NCBI RefSeq assembly: GCF_001305575.3
Contig: NZ_CP012373.2
Coordinates: forward strand, 2,490,261 to 2,554,260
Origin: Beggiatoa leptomitoformis
Lineage (GTDB): Bacteria > Pseudomonadota > Gammaproteobacteria > Beggiatoales > Beggiatoaceae
Length of the DNA: 64,000 bases
Direction of reading: 5' to 3'
The position numbers and the translations under genes were made by a program. The notes below the pieces were generated by a model. The model did no database searches. It was not told where the DNA came from and worked only from the letters and a program-made list of their open reading frames with translations. Position 1 is the stretch's first letter; each line of letters starts with the position of its first letter. Shown in pieces: positions 11,453 to 21,061 of the stretch.

Positions 11453-12604
11453 CTACAAGCAAAAATGTTGAATGGTTTGTTTTAAAATATTGAGCATAGG
11501 CACTATACGGTCTGTGCCTAAATATTCATCAGGTTGATGCGCTTGTTCAATATCCCCCGCACCTAAAATAATCGTTTCCATTCCCAGTTGTTGCAAATAC
11601 GGGGCTTCTGTGCCAAAAGCGACTCCTGTCGCGCTGTGATGGGTTAATTTTTCTGCCAAACGCACAATGTCTGCGGTTGCGGGTGTTTCCATTGCGGCAA
11701 TACCTTCAAATAAGGCTTTAAACTCAACTGTTAATCCTGTATCCGCAATGACTGACCGAACCCGTGCATGAAGTTCTTGCCGTAATTCATTGAGTTTCAT
11801 CGTTGGTAAAGGACGTAAATCGATATGTAATTCGCAATCGGCACAAATTCGATTGGGATTATCGCCCCCGTGTATATGCCCTAAATTCAAGGTCGGCACA
11901 GGAACGAGAAAATTTGGATTCTGATAAGTCGCTTGTAACGTTTCGCGCCAGCGAATTAACTCGCCTAACACTCGATACATACCTTCTAACGCATTGTTAC
12001 CTAAAGCAGGATTGCTGGAATGTCCTGATGAACCGATAAGACGTATCGATTCCATAAAAATGCCTTTATGTAAACGAACAGGGCGCAAACCTGTCGGCTC
12101 ACCGATGAGTGCATAACGGGCTTTCGGATAACCTGCTTTCGCTAAAGCCCGCGCACCTGCCATTGTCGACTCTTCATCAGCGGTAGCAATCAGAATTAAT
12201 GGATTTTTAGGTTGTTTTAGCGATAAATCTTGCACCGCTTGCAACACCATCGCAAAAAACGCCTTCATATCGGTTGTGCCTAAACCATACCAACGATTAT
12301 CTTTCTCAACCAATTGAAACGGGTCTGTTTGCCAACGTCCCAAGTCATACGGTACGGTGTCAGTATGCCCTGCGAGAACTAAACCGCCCGCGCCCGTACC
12401 CAACGTTGCAACGAGATTGTATTTATCTAATGCAGGATTAACGGGCAATATTTCGCAGCGAAACCCTAAAGACGCACACCAACTGGCTAACAGCTCAATA
12501 ACCGCCCGATTACTTTGGTCAAATTGCGGACTAGCGGAACTGACAGAAGGTAAGGCAACCAGTTGATGAGTAAGCGAAAAGAGCGACGGGAGGATGAATG
12601 ACAT
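11453..12604 (-). CDS. argE: Acetylornithine deacetylase
   Basis: An M20-family zinc amidohydrolase, 383 residues. It removes acetate from N-acetyl-ornithine (linear arginine route). His80 and Asp112 (GHTDTV, GTTDMK) and Glu144-Glu145 (DEES) match the family's metal-binding and catalytic positions. The central dimerisation domain has the usual GHSSNP motif. Length and motifs fit ArgE better than DapE or succinyl-carrying relatives, though the substrate is inferred. It is divergent from sodB and lies 9 bases upstream of the gamma-carbonic anhydrase gene. Confidence 0.87.
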   Translation of the reverse strand: MSFILPSLFSLTHQLVALPSVSSASPQFDQSNRAVIELLASWCASLGFRCEILPVNPALDKYNLVATLGTGAGGLVLAGHTDTVPYDLGRWQTDPFQLVEKDNRWYGLGTTDMKAFFAMVLQAVQDLSLKQPKNPLILIATADEESTMAGARALAKAGYPKARYALIGEPTGLRPVRLHKGIFMESIRLIGSSGHSSNPALGNNALEGMYRVLGELIRWRETLQATYQNPNFLVPVPTLNLGHIHGGDNPNRICADCELHIDLRPLPTMKLNELRQELHARVRSVIADTGLTVEFKALFEGIAAMETPATADIVRLAEKLTHHSATGVAFGTEAPYLQQLGMETIILGAGDIEQAHQPDEYLGTDRIVPMLNILKQTIQHFCL

Positions 12605-12733
12605 GAGAACCTTGAAAACGGTAAGAAATAGACCAATACTGAATGATTGTTTACACTGTTGATTGTGGCTTAAGCTACATCCTGAAACAAGTTTTTACAT
12701 CGGATTTTCCATTCACTGGTAAAGGATTCACAC

Positions 12734-13312
12734 ATGGAACATAAACTGCCCGAACTCCCCTATGCAATGGACGCACTCGCGCCACATATTTCTAAGGAAA
12801 CGTTAGAGTTTCATTATGGTAAACATCACCAAACTTACGTTACCAATCTGAATAATCTGATTCGTGGTACTGAGTTTGAAAACTTAAGCCTTGAAGAGAT
12901 TATCAAAAAATCGTCAGGTGGTCTGTTTAATAATGCCGCGCAAGTGTGGAATCACACATTTTATTGGCATTGCTTAAGCCCTAAAGGCGGTAACGAACCC
13001 ACTGGCAAATTGGCTGAAGCGATTAATAAACAATTTAATTCTTTTGCCGAATTTAAAGAAAAGTTCACCCAAACGGCAATTACAACCTTTGGTTCTGGTT
13101 GGGCATGGTTAGTACAAAAAGCCGATGGCAGTTTAGCCCTTGTCAGCACCAGCAACGCGGCAACCCCAATGACTGCGGGCGATACCGCATTATTAACCTG
13201 TGATGTGTGGGAACATGCGTATTATGTAGATTATCGCAACGCACGTCCTAAATATGTAGAATCCTTTTGGAATCTCGTGAATTGGGATTTTGTAGCAAGC
13301 AATTTAAAGTAA
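12734..13312 (+). CDS. sodB: Iron superoxide dismutase
   Basis: Disproportionates superoxide in the cytoplasm. The four ligands His27, His74, Asp157 and His161 fall at the same numbers as in the E. coli enzyme. Gln70 in [11 protein letters not shown] is the feature typical of the iron rather than the manganese type. It has 192 residues, as usual. AAGGA lies seven bases before the ATG. The gene is monocistronic and ends at a clear terminator. It is divergent from argE across a 129-base intergenic region. Confidence 0.96.
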   Translation: MEHKLPELPYAMDALAPHISKETLEFHYGKHHQTYVTNLNNLIRGTEFENLSLEEIIKKSSGGLFNNAAQVWNHTFYWHCLSPKGGNEPTGKLAEAINKQFNSFAEFKEKFTQTAITTFGSGWAWLVQKADGSLALVSTSNAATPMTAGDTALLTCDVWEHAYYVDYRNARPKYVESFWNLVNWDFVASNLK

Positions 13313-13338
13313 ATTTATTGTTTTAACGCAGGATATAG

Positions 13339-13376
13339 AACCTTTAGGCGATAATAAAGTCTAAGGGTTTTTTTTA
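13339..13376 (+). terminator. Intrinsic terminator of sodB
   Basis: AACCTTTAG (13339-13347) pairs with CTAAGGGTT (13361-13369), with one G-T pair, and is followed by eight Ts. It lies 27 bases past the sodB stop. Confidence 0.85.
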
Positions 13377-13423
13377 TGGAACAAGGCTAGTTATCCTAAC
13401 TGCTTGCACTAACGGTGATTATT

Positions 13424-15823
13424 ATGATATTTGCATTCATTTTGATTGTTAATACAGCATTGTCCCCTTTTGTCATCGGTCAACAAGCCTTTCAACAAGG
13501 ACAATATGCTGAGGCAATTCAACAGTGGAAAAGCGCGTTAGACATAAGTTCTGATAACCACGAACAAGTTGCCATCATGATACAACTGATAAAGGCTTAT
13601 CGACAGCTAGGTAATTACAATCAAGCCATTGAATTAGTTGAACAAGCCTTAAAGCAAGGCAGTGAATTATTTGATATTCCGTTAAAAATTAATTTATATA
13701 ATGAAATCAGTAAATTAAATCTAGCACAAGGCATTGATTATTTTAAAAAAGCATCGCAGTACAATACACAAGCATTGGTTTTAGCGCGACAGTTGAACGA
13801 TGTGGACTTATTAGCAGAAGTCCTAAATCAGTCTGCTAATTTGTTTAGTGCTAATTTAGATTTTGAAACAGCGTTAAAAAATTATACAGAAGCGATTGAA
13901 TTATTACGTAATAAAGGTGGTGATTCTCGTGTTTTACAAGAGATGCAGACAAAAATTTTAATTAATAAAGCCCAAAAACAATTTTTATTAGAGAAGGAAA
14001 CCATAGACCAATTTGATACCACAGAAGAAGCCTTGCAACACAGTTTGCAGCTTTTAGAAACGGCTTTACAACAAACCAATCATTGGCAAGACCAATATAG
14101 TGAAATCTTCGCGCTAATCTCTTTAGGAAAACTCGCGCAAGCATTACGTCAAGAATTTCCTGCCGAGTCTGTCGCAGCTAAACACTTGTTACAACAAGCC
14201 TATCAAGCCTTATATCGCGCTCAACAATTAGCAAATACACTGCATAATGCCTACGCTCAAGCCTATGCTGACGGTTCATTAGGTGAACTTTATCAGTCAG
14301 TTGCCCAAAATACCGAAGCCTTACAACTGTTTCGACAAGCCGTTTTTCACGCGCAACAAACACAAGAAAATACATTACTATACTTATGGTTATGGAAATT
14401 AGGACACTTATTACGTCAGCAAGAGCTGTACAAAGAAGCGATAGATATTTATCGAGCGGCAATTGCTGAATTTACCCCTGTACAACAACAAATTGCAACA
14501 AAAGGGTATTGCGCGATTACCGATAGTATTCGCGAACGAGTCGCGCCCGTTTATTTTGAATTAGCGGATTTATTGTTAAAACAGGCAAAGCAGGAAACAG
14601 ACACACAACGCCAAACCACTTTGATTGAAGCGCGTCAAGCGATAGAAACTTATAAAAACTTTGAATTACAAGATTATTATCAAGATAGTTGTATTACACA
14701 ACAGACAGAATGCACCTCAGCCGACCAATTAATTGACTCACACACCGCTATTTTATATTTAATCCCACTAGTTGACCGTTTAGAATTATTACTAACCACA
14801 ACAACGGGTATTCATCAAGCAACTGTTGCCGTCACCGAAAAAAATCTACACGACACCGTTAGTTATTTTTCTAGCCCCCTGCGTGATAATCCCCAAGCAA
14901 AACAACGTATTCGTGGGATGGAAGAAGCCAACTCAAGCCGTTGTGAACCTTTGCGCCTTCTTGTTGAAGATACGATGATTTCCTCCCCACCTGCTAGCTT
15001 TTTTGAATATGCACAACGTTTACATCAATGGTTAATTGCACCCTTTACACAAGAACTGCACAATATAGATACATTAATTATTGTTCCTGAAGGTATTTTA
15101 AGAACCTTACCTTTTGCCGCGTTGCACGATGGAAAAAATTATTTAGTAGAACAATTTGCGTTAGGTATTACGCCCAGTTTATGTTTGAATAATGCACAAG
15201 AACATCGGGTTAAAAATAAAATATTACTCAGTGGATTATCTGACAGTGTACAAAATTTTTCGGCGTTACCCTGTACCAAGTATGAAGTAGAAACCATTCA
15301 ACAGCTTTATAGCAGCCCACCCCCACTCTTAAATAAAGACTTTTCTATTCCTAAGTTACGTAGTGCATTAAGTGCAGGAGACTACTCCATTGTACATATT
15401 GCTTCGCATGGACAATTTAACAAACAGTTAAACAATACTTTTATTTTAACTTATGATGACAGATTAAACTTAAGCCAATTAAATGACTTAATGACATTAG
15501 CACGGGTCAACAATACACCAATAGAGCTATTGACCTTAAGTGCTTGTGAAACCGCAATGGGTGATGACCGCGCAGCATTGGGTTTAGCTGGTGTCGCTTT
15601 AAAAGCAGGTGTGAAAAGTGCATTAGCCAGTTTGTGGAAAGTGGACGATGAAGCAACACCACTCGTGTTAATTGAATTTTACACACAATTACAACCCCCT
15701 CATATTACTAAAGCAAAAGCCCTACAGTTAGCACAAAAACGGATGATAACCGATAAAAAATATCGTTATTATCATCATCCATACTATTGGGCAGCCTTTT
15801 TATTGATTGGAGGATGGCTGTAA
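13424..15823 (+). CDS. TPR and CHAT-domain (caspase-like) protein
   Basis: About 799 residues. A hydrophobic N terminus may be a signal peptide or anchor. It is followed by TPR repeats (about 25-440) and a C-terminal CHAT domain, a caspase-like peptidase fold. The expected catalytic pair is visible: His about 662 in HIASHGQF and Cys about 708 in LLTLSACETAMGDDRAALGL. Some CHAT proteins are proteases in defence or programmed death (for example the gRAMP-associated CHAT protease), but most stand-alone TPR-CHAT proteins have no known substrate. No partner gene is adjacent: it sits between sodB and a cytochrome c. The open frame begins at a GTG at 13415, but the ATG at 13424 is more likely. Confidence 0.88.
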   Translation: MIFAFILIVNTALSPFVIGQQAFQQGQYAEAIQQWKSALDISSDNHEQVAIMIQLIKAYRQLGNYNQAIELVEQALKQGSELFDIPLKINLYNEISKLNLAQGIDYFKKASQYNTQALVLARQLNDVDLLAEVLNQSANLFSANLDFETALKNYTEAIELLRNKGGDSRVLQEMQTKILINKAQKQFLLEKETIDQFDTTEEALQHSLQLLETALQQTNHWQDQYSEIFALISLGKLAQALRQEFPAESVAAKHLLQQAYQALYRAQQLANTLHNAYAQAYADGSLGELYQSVAQNTEALQLFRQAVFHAQQTQENTLLYLWLWKLGHLLRQQELYKEAIDIYRAAIAEFTPVQQQIATKGYCAITDSIRERVAPVYFELADLLLKQAKQETDTQRQTTLIEARQAIETYKNFELQDYYQDSCITQQTECTSADQLIDSHTAILYLIPLVDRLELLLTTTTGIHQATVAVTEKNLHDTVSYFSSPLRDNPQAKQRIRGMEEANSSRCEPLRLLVEDTMISSPPASFFEYAQRLHQWLIAPFTQELHNIDTLIIVPEGILRTLPFAALHDGKNYLVEQFALGITPSLCLNNAQEHRVKNKILLSGLSDSVQNFSALPCTKYEVETIQQLYSSPPPLLNKDFSIPKLRSALSAGDYSIVHIASHGQFNKQLNNTFILTYDDRLNLSQLNDLMTLARVNNTPIELLTLSACETAMGDDRAALGLAGVALKAGVKSALASLWKVDDEATPLVLIEFYTQLQPPHITKAKALQLAQKRMITDKKYRYYHHPYYWAAFLLIGGWL

Positions 15824-15961
15824 AAACTGAATTAAACTATTCAATAAACCGCATGTTTCCCAATGCAAGTGAAATGTCTATAATTCTATTGTTCTCAATC
15901 ATTGCACGAGAACTGTTACTATGCTGTTTTAGACAATAATGATTACAGGAGAATAAATCTA

Positions 15962-16354
15962 ATGCGTTCTATTTTTACAGCGACTTGTTTAAGTTTAGCG
16001 ATGTTTAGCACAGGGTCTGTGATTGCCGCAGACACCGCCAAAGTCGCAACCACAGAGGAAGCAACCAAATTAATCCAAGACAAGGGCTATATTTGCTTAA
16101 CCTGTCATCAAGTGGACACCAAAGTATTAGGGCCTGCTTACAAAGAAGTAGCTGAAAAATACAAAGGAGCTGATGAAGCAACTGTTGCCCGCTTAATGAA
16201 ACAAGCCAAAGAAGGCAAAGCCGCTGATTTAGTTTGGGGTCAAGTACCTATGCCCCCTAACCCGACTTTAACCGATGAAGATGCCGCAACCATTGTGCAT
16301 TGGATTTTATCTTTAGCAGCTGCTGACGCTAAAGGTGCAGAAGTCAAAAAATAA
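15962..16354 (+). CDS. Class I cytochrome c, periplasmic
   Basis: A 130-residue exported monohaem cytochrome. The signal peptide ends near residue 22 (GSVIAAD). CLTCH at 45-49 binds haem and Met97 (in QVPMPPNP) is the likely distal ligand. Size and spacing resemble cytochrome c551/c5-type electron carriers. AGGAG lies ten bases before the ATG, which supports this start over an in-frame ATG 60 bases upstream that would spoil the signal peptide. Its redox partner is not encoded nearby. Confidence 0.9.
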   Translation: MRSIFTATCLSLAMFSTGSVIAADTAKVATTEEATKLIQDKGYICLTCHQVDTKVLGPAYKEVAEKYKGADEATVARLMKQAKEGKAADLVWGQVPMPPNPTLTDEDAATIVHWILSLAAADAKGAEVKK

Positions 16355-16403
16355 ATAACTGATTAACATTTTTTAAACAAGTCGGGCCAATTTTTTTGTT
16401 AGA

Positions 16404-16440
16404 CTGCGTGAAAGAACGTTTTACTAACGCTTTCACGCAG
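16404..16440. promoter_or_regulatory. Strong hairpin between cytochrome c and gspD
   Basis: CTGCGTGAAAG (16404-16414) pairs perfectly with CTTTCACGCAG (16430-16440). An inner CGTT/AACG stem closes a TTACT loop. It lies 50 bases past the cytochrome stop. The following bases, GTTTTACG, are only weakly T-rich, so it may be a terminator, a 3'-end stabiliser or a leader structure of gspD. Confidence 0.55.
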
Positions 16441-16567
16441 GTTTTACGACTTGCTGTCACCCTTATATATGTACAACAGTGAACGATAACTCACCTGCTT
16501 GTAACATCTTGCTTATCTCTGACCTACAAATACGGATTTTTATCCGTTCTTGTGTGTACCTGTGAAC

Positions 16568-18640
16568 ATGCGCCTCATCCATTATTATTTATTCTGCTTG
16601 TTAATTTGTTTTTCCCTGCCGCTTACCGCGCAACAAGTCACGTTAAATTTTCGAGATATGGATATTAACGTGCTAATTGATACTGTTGCAGAAATTACAG
16701 GTAAAACATTTATCGTTGACCCTCGGGTTAAAGCCAACGTTACAGTCGTATCTAATAGCCCTATGAATAGTGAACAAGTTTATCAAGTATTTCTATCTAT
16801 TCTAAGCGTGCATGGATACGCAGCCGTAGAATCAGGAAAAGTGACTAAAATCTTACCCGACTCACTGGCAAAGTCCGAAAATACCCCTGTTGTCTCAGGG
16901 TTAGACGATATTCAAGGGGATACCTTAATTACTAAAGTTATTTCCCTAAAACATGTCTCAGCCGCACAATTAATTCCATTACTGCGCCCGCTTATTCCAC
17001 AACAAGGACATCTAGTTGCTTATCCTAGCAACAACACAATTATCGTGTCCGACCGTGCAGACAATGTAAATCGATTACTACACATTGTGGAACGTATAGA
17101 CACATCCCCCCAACAAGACGTTGATATCATCGTCTTACAACACGCATCAGCAGCAGAAACAGCGCGAGTCATTACATCCCTAGAACAAAAAAACTCCGCC
17201 GCCTCAACCGCCGCAGGTACGCCAGACACCACCAGCATTATTGCTGACGAACGCACAAACAGCCTACTAATTAGCGGCGACAGTGCAACTCGCCTACGCA
17301 TAAGAACATTAGTTGCACATTTAGATACATCCATAGAAACCGTTGGAAATACACAAGTTGTATATTTACACTATGCCCGAGCAGAAGAACTAGCCAAAGT
17401 ATTACAAGGCATGAGTGACGGTATTATTGCAACCACAACGCAAACAGGACAAGGACAACCCTCAACCACACCTGTTTCTACAAACCTACTCGCCAATACC
17501 AACAGCAACAACAATAACAATGGCAACAACACAGGGCAAACCATAAAAACCAGTATCCAAGCAGACCCCAGCACAAATAGCTTAGTGATTACAGCCGCCC
17601 CCTCAGTGTTACTAAATTTACAAGCCGTTATTCGTCAACTAGACGTGCGTCGCGCTCAAGTACTAGTAGAAGCCATCATTGCAGAAGTTTCTGCCGATAT
17701 TTCAAACGAACTAGGCGTACAATGGTTCATGTACGGTAAAGAAAACGGCCCCATTGGATTATCCAACTTCAGCAATGCAGGCCCTAGCTTAAGCTCCCTC
17801 GCATCAGCCGTAGATAGCTATCAAAATGGCAGCAGTTCAAGCTTAAGCAGTGTTGACTTAACAGGCTCATTTTTAGGACTCGGCATATTCAATAGCAACA
17901 CATTTAACATAGGCCTATTAGTTCGCGCATTATCCACAGATACTGACAGCAATGTCTTATCCACCCCCTCATTACTAACCTTAGACAACCAAGAAGCAGA
18001 AATTGTTGTAGGACAAAATGTCCCTTTTATTACAGGACAATACAGCAATACAGGCAGTTCCAGCAGTGTTTCCAATCCTTTTCAAACCATTCAACGCGAA
18101 GATGTTGGCCTAAAACTCAAAGTTAAACCCCAAATAAATGAAGGTAATGCTGTTAAGTTAGATATTGAACAAGAAGTCTCCAGTATTACCCGTAGCTCCG
18201 TAACAACGGCCGATATTGTGACCAATAAACGCACAATTAAAACAACCGTAATGGTTGAAGATGGCAACATGATAGTTCTTGGTGGATTAATTGACGAAAA
18301 CCTGCAACAAACAATGCAAAAAGTACCCGGTTTAGGTGATTTACCCCTTGTTGGCGCGCTATTCCGCTCTCAAAGCACACAAAAAGTCAGAAAAAACCTT
18401 ATGGTTTTTTTACGCCCTGTTATCATACGCAATGATGAAAAAGGCGCGATGGTCAGCGGAGGAAAATATGCGTACATGCGGACACAACAACTAGAACAAC
18501 GGGAAAAAGAAGCAAACAACCACCTTATTTCCCCAAAAGAAGTTCCCGTTTTACCCGACATGAACGAGTTTTTAACCATCCTACCTGGCACAGCAGAAGG
18601 CACACAACAAGTATTTCCTGCACATCAATTACTGCAATAA
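16568..18640 (+). CDS. gspD: Type II secretion outer-membrane secretin
   Basis: About 690 residues with a signal peptide (RLIHYYLFCLLICFSLPLTA). The N0 domain begins with LNFRDMDINVLIDTVAEI. N1-N3 KH-like repeats follow, with an Asn/Gly/Thr-rich insertion near 300-325, then the C-terminal secretin barrel with the signature VPGLGDLPLVGALF and a LMVFLRPVI end. It forms the multimeric pore through which folded periplasmic proteins leave. No other gsp gene is in view, so the rest of the machinery must be elsewhere. The frame is open from a TTG at 16550, but the ATG at 16568 gives the best signal peptide. Confidence 0.92.
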   Translation: MRLIHYYLFCLLICFSLPLTAQQVTLNFRDMDINVLIDTVAEITGKTFIVDPRVKANVTVVSNSPMNSEQVYQVFLSILSVHGYAAVESGKVTKILPDSLAKSENTPVVSGLDDIQGDTLITKVISLKHVSAAQLIPLLRPLIPQQGHLVAYPSNNTIIVSDRADNVNRLLHIVERIDTSPQQDVDIIVLQHASAAETARVITSLEQKNSAASTAAGTPDTTSIIADERTNSLLISGDSATRLRIRTLVAHLDTSIETVGNTQVVYLHYARAEELAKVLQGMSDGIIATTTQTGQGQPSTTPVSTNLLANTNSNNNNNGNNTGQTIKTSIQADPSTNSLVITAAPSVLLNLQAVIRQLDVRRAQVLVEAIIAEVSADISNELGVQWFMYGKENGPIGLSNFSNAGPSLSSLASAVDSYQNGSSSSLSSVDLTGSFLGLGIFNSNTFNIGLLVRALSTDTDSNVLSTPSLLTLDNQEAEIVVGQNVPFITGQYSNTGSSSSVSNPFQTIQREDVGLKLKVKPQINEGNAVKLDIEQEVSSITRSSVTTADIVTNKRTIKTTVMVEDGNMIVLGGLIDENLQQTMQKVPGLGDLPLVGALFRSQSTQKVRKNLMVFLRPVIIRNDEKGAMVSGGKYAYMRTQQLEQREKEANNHLISPKEVPVLPDMNEFLTILPGTAEGTQQVFPAHQLLQ

Positions 18641-19015
18641 GCTACAAACTAACCTGAATTTGGCAAAATCTTACAAATAAATGACATAAATAAAACAAAG
18701 ACCTGACAAGTTTTAAAAACCTGTCAGGTCTTTTTGCATCAATCTGCCATGGTTCGCAACAAGATTAATATCCATGATTGACAAATAGCTAGCAACACTG
18801 ATAACTGATTCAATATAATCATAAACGGGGCAAACTTATCACCCTCAACTACCAAAAAATAAACTATCTTCCCGTACAACGGCAAATTCAAAAAGGGCAA
18901 AACGGCAACCCATAAAATTGATTTAACACAAACCGACTCGGATAATTACTAAAAATAGCTAAAAAGTAAAATCGTTTACGCATTAAACGTTCAAACAAAA
19001 CAAAAGGCAAAAACG
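18641..19015. other. Intergenic region after gspD
   Basis: No gene seen. It contains the gspD terminator (listed separately) and an A-rich approach to the next gene. Confidence 0.5.
18697..18735 (+). terminator. Intrinsic terminator of gspD
   Basis: AAAGACCTGACA (18697-18708) pairs perfectly with TGTCAGGTCTTT (18722-18733), ending in a T-run. It lies 57 bases past the gspD stop. Confidence 0.87.
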
Positions 19016-19579
19016 ATGAACAGAAAAACAGAAAAACAGATGTGGCGAATTGACGTACCTATTTTTCGTCATCCTGTCATCATCCAACAATTAGGGATAG
19101 CCATTGGTATTCCTTTTAGCTTATTGATTCTTATGGTTCTAATAGTTTCAGGAAATAGTATTTATACCCTGTACGCACTGGGGCTGATAGGCACATTATT
19201 TTTTTTAACATGGCTGTTTTTAATAATGGTATATCGCGGACAATATGCGGTTGAATTCACCTTAGATGACAAAGGCGTGAGATGTTATACACAAACACAA
19301 CAAACGAAGAAGAATCACCTGATTAATACGATTACGGTTATTTTTGGCTTATTATCTGGCAAACCTACTGTTGTGGGAGCAGGATTACTAGCACAATCAA
19401 GACAATCTGTTTTTCTCAACTGGCAACGGATTCGTAAAGTATCCTATCAACCGCAACGACACACGATTTTATTGCGTGGTGCTTGGACAGAAAATATCGC
19501 CCTGTTTTGTACCGCAGAAAATTATTTGCAGATTGAACAAATTGTAAAGCTAAAAACGAAATCGTTGGAAAGTCATTGA
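19016..19579 (+). CDS. Membrane protein of unknown function with a possible PH-like tail
   Basis: 187 residues. Two hydrophobic helices (about 30-50 and 54-75) lie near the N terminus, followed by a cytosolic beta-rich part that may be a PH-like fold similar to YcxB-type proteins. I do not recognise a specific family. It sits alone between gspD and the Rhs-remnant patch, and could mark the edge of the accessory region. Confidence 0.7.
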   Translation: MNRKTEKQMWRIDVPIFRHPVIIQQLGIAIGIPFSLLILMVLIVSGNSIYTLYALGLIGTLFFLTWLFLIMVYRGQYAVEFTLDDKGVRCYTQTQQTKKNHLINTITVIFGLLSGKPTVVGAGLLAQSRQSVFLNWQRIRKVSYQPQRHTILLRGAWTENIALFCTAENYLQIEQIVKLKTKSLESH

Positions 19580-19654
19580 ATATTAAATAATATTAAAGAA
19601 ATTAGAAAATCACATCCTTCTTTGATCTCCTCTTTTTGATGATTTTTAATATAC

Positions 19655-19808
19655 GTCACCATTAGCTACGACCCCACAAGACGCTTAATTGAAGTCAAAC
19701 AAGGCATACTAATACAAGGTTTTATCTATTAAGACAAACTCAAACCTGTTACGTAACTCGATGGACAAAGCAATTTAATTGCTAGATTCGTTTATGTCTC
19801 AAAAACTA
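19655..19808 (+). pseudogene. Rhs/YD-repeat core fragment a (decayed)
   Basis: Translation gives IEVKQGILIQGFIY, then a stop, DKLKPVT, a stop, and LDGQ..LIARFVYVSK. This aligns with the intact-looking core in fragments b and c (VLTQGFIYQGKLKPVAQLD, EIVARFVYASK). Two in-frame stops and missing flanks make it a pseudogene. An IS630 pair is inserted immediately after its last recognisable codon. Confidence 0.75.
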
Positions 19809-19841
19809 TATAGTAACCGTATTTTAAAAAGAGGATAAGAA

Positions 19842-20207
19842 ATGACCTATTCAATAGATTTCCGTAGAAAAGTATTAAAAGTGAAACAAGAAGAAAATCT
19901 CACCCTAGCAGCGGTAGCGAAACGCTTTCAGATAGCCATCGCAAGCGTCGTCAGGTGGAGCAAAGTATTAGAAGCCAAAGGGACACGTAACAGACCAACT
20001 AAAATAGACATGGAAGCCCTAAAACAAGATGTAGAGTTATATCCAGATGCTTACCATTATGAACGCGCAGTACGGTTTGGAATAACTGAGGGAGGAATTC
20101 GCCATGCGTTAAAACGTCTAGGGATTAGCCGTAAAAAAAACCCTCAAACATCCCAAAGCCAACCCCGAAGCACGGCAAGTCTTTCAAAACAAAATGAACC
20201 GTTATAA
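19842..20207 (+). CDS. IS630 transposase, N-terminal frame (orfA), copy 1
   Basis: 121 residues carrying the helix-turn-helix DNA-binding part (start MTYSIDFRRKVLKVKQEENL; FQIAIASVVRWSKVLE). The frame runs into an A8 tract at 20133-20140. Beyond it, the +1 frame reads TLKHPKANPEARQVFQNKMN and continues without a stop into the catalytic frame. Full transposase therefore needs a frameshift (or loss of one A) at the A8 run. Copy 2 has the same arrangement. Confidence 0.85.
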   Translation: MTYSIDFRRKVLKVKQEENLTLAAVAKRFQIAIASVVRWSKVLEAKGTRNRPTKIDMEALKQDVELYPDAYHYERAVRFGITEGGIRHALKRLGISRKKNPQTSQSQPRSTASLSKQNEPL

Positions 20208-20664
20208 ACAATCTGATAGGCAAATTGTTTTTATCGATGAAAGTGGTTTTGCTCATGATATGCCACGCCGTTTTGGTTATGCCCCTATCGGCAAACGTTG
20301 CTCTGGCACGCAAGATTGGAATGCAAAGGGACGTACTAATGTCATCGGGGCTTTGCTCAATTTTTGTTTATTAACGGTCTCTTTAGTTTCTGGGGCGATT
20401 AATTCCGATGTCTTTTTCGCTTGGATAACCCAAGACTTACTTCCTAAACTCCCTCAGAATTCTGTGATTGTGATGGATAACGCCACTTTTCATAAACGTA
20501 GTGACATTCAGCAGGCTATTTTAGACGCTGGGCATCTCTTGGAATATTTACCGCCTTATTCGCCTGATTTAAATCCTATTGAGCATAAATGGGCTCAGGC
20601 TAAGACTCTCCGTAAACAACAACATTGTTCTATTGATGAGCTCTTTTTACTGAATTCTATTTAA
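20194..20664 (+). CDS. IS630 transposase, catalytic DDE frame (orfB), copy 1
   Basis: 156 residues with the DDE signature of IS630/Tc1-like transposases: Asp in FIDESGF, Asp in VMDNATFHKR and Glu in SPDLNPIEHKW. It overlaps orfA by 14 bases in the +1 frame. The in-frame open reading extends upstream to the A8 tract, so the ATG at 20194 may not be a true start. The protein is more likely made as an orfA-orfB fusion. Confidence 0.85.
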   Translation: MNRYKQSDRQIVFIDESGFAHDMPRRFGYAPIGKRCSGTQDWNAKGRTNVIGALLNFCLLTVSLVSGAINSDVFFAWITQDLLPKLPQNSVIVMDNATFHKRSDIQQAILDAGHLLEYLPPYSPDLNPIEHKWAQAKTLRKQQHCSIDELFLLNSI

Positions 20665-20717
20665 TCTTTTTATAGTACTGTTGCTATAGTAACCGTCCCT
20701 TAAAAAGAGAATAAGAA

Positions 20718-21060
20718 ATGACCTATTCAACAGATTTCCGTTGTAAAGTATTAAAAGTGAAACAAGAAGAAAATCTGACCCTAGCAGCGGTAGCGAAACG
20801 CTTTCAAATAGCCATTCGTCAGGTGGAGCAAAGTATTGGAAGCCAAAGGAACACGTAACAGACCAACTAAAATAGACATGGAAGCCCTAAAACAAGATGT
20901 TGCATTATATCCCAATGCTTACCATTATGAACGCGCAGCCCGTTTTGGGATTACGGAAGGCGGGATTCGCCATGCATTAAAACGTCTAGGGATTAGCCGT
21001 AAAAAAAACCCTCAAACATCCCAAAGCCAACCCCGAAGCACGGCAAGTCTTTCAAGATAA
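20718..21060 (+). pseudogene. IS630 orfA, copy 2, broken by an 8-base deletion
   Basis: It starts like copy 1 (MTYSTDFRCKVLKVKQEENL), but at about 20813-20818 eight bases present in copy 1 (within GCCATCGCAAGCGTCGTCAG) are missing. This shifts the frame inside the helix-turn-helix. The remaining in-frame part resumes from about 20836. The copy should not make active transposase. Confidence 0.8.
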
Positions 21061-21061
21061 A

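Larger units (their letters stand above)
19811..20686 (+). mobile_element. IS630-family insertion sequence, copy 1
   Basis: 876 bases. The left end TAGTAACCGTATTTTAAAAA and the inverted right end TAGCAACAGTACTATAAAAA are imperfect terminal repeats. The left flank carries TA (19809-19810), the IS630 target. It encodes a two-frame transposase. Its right end abuts copy 2 directly. Confidence 0.85.
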
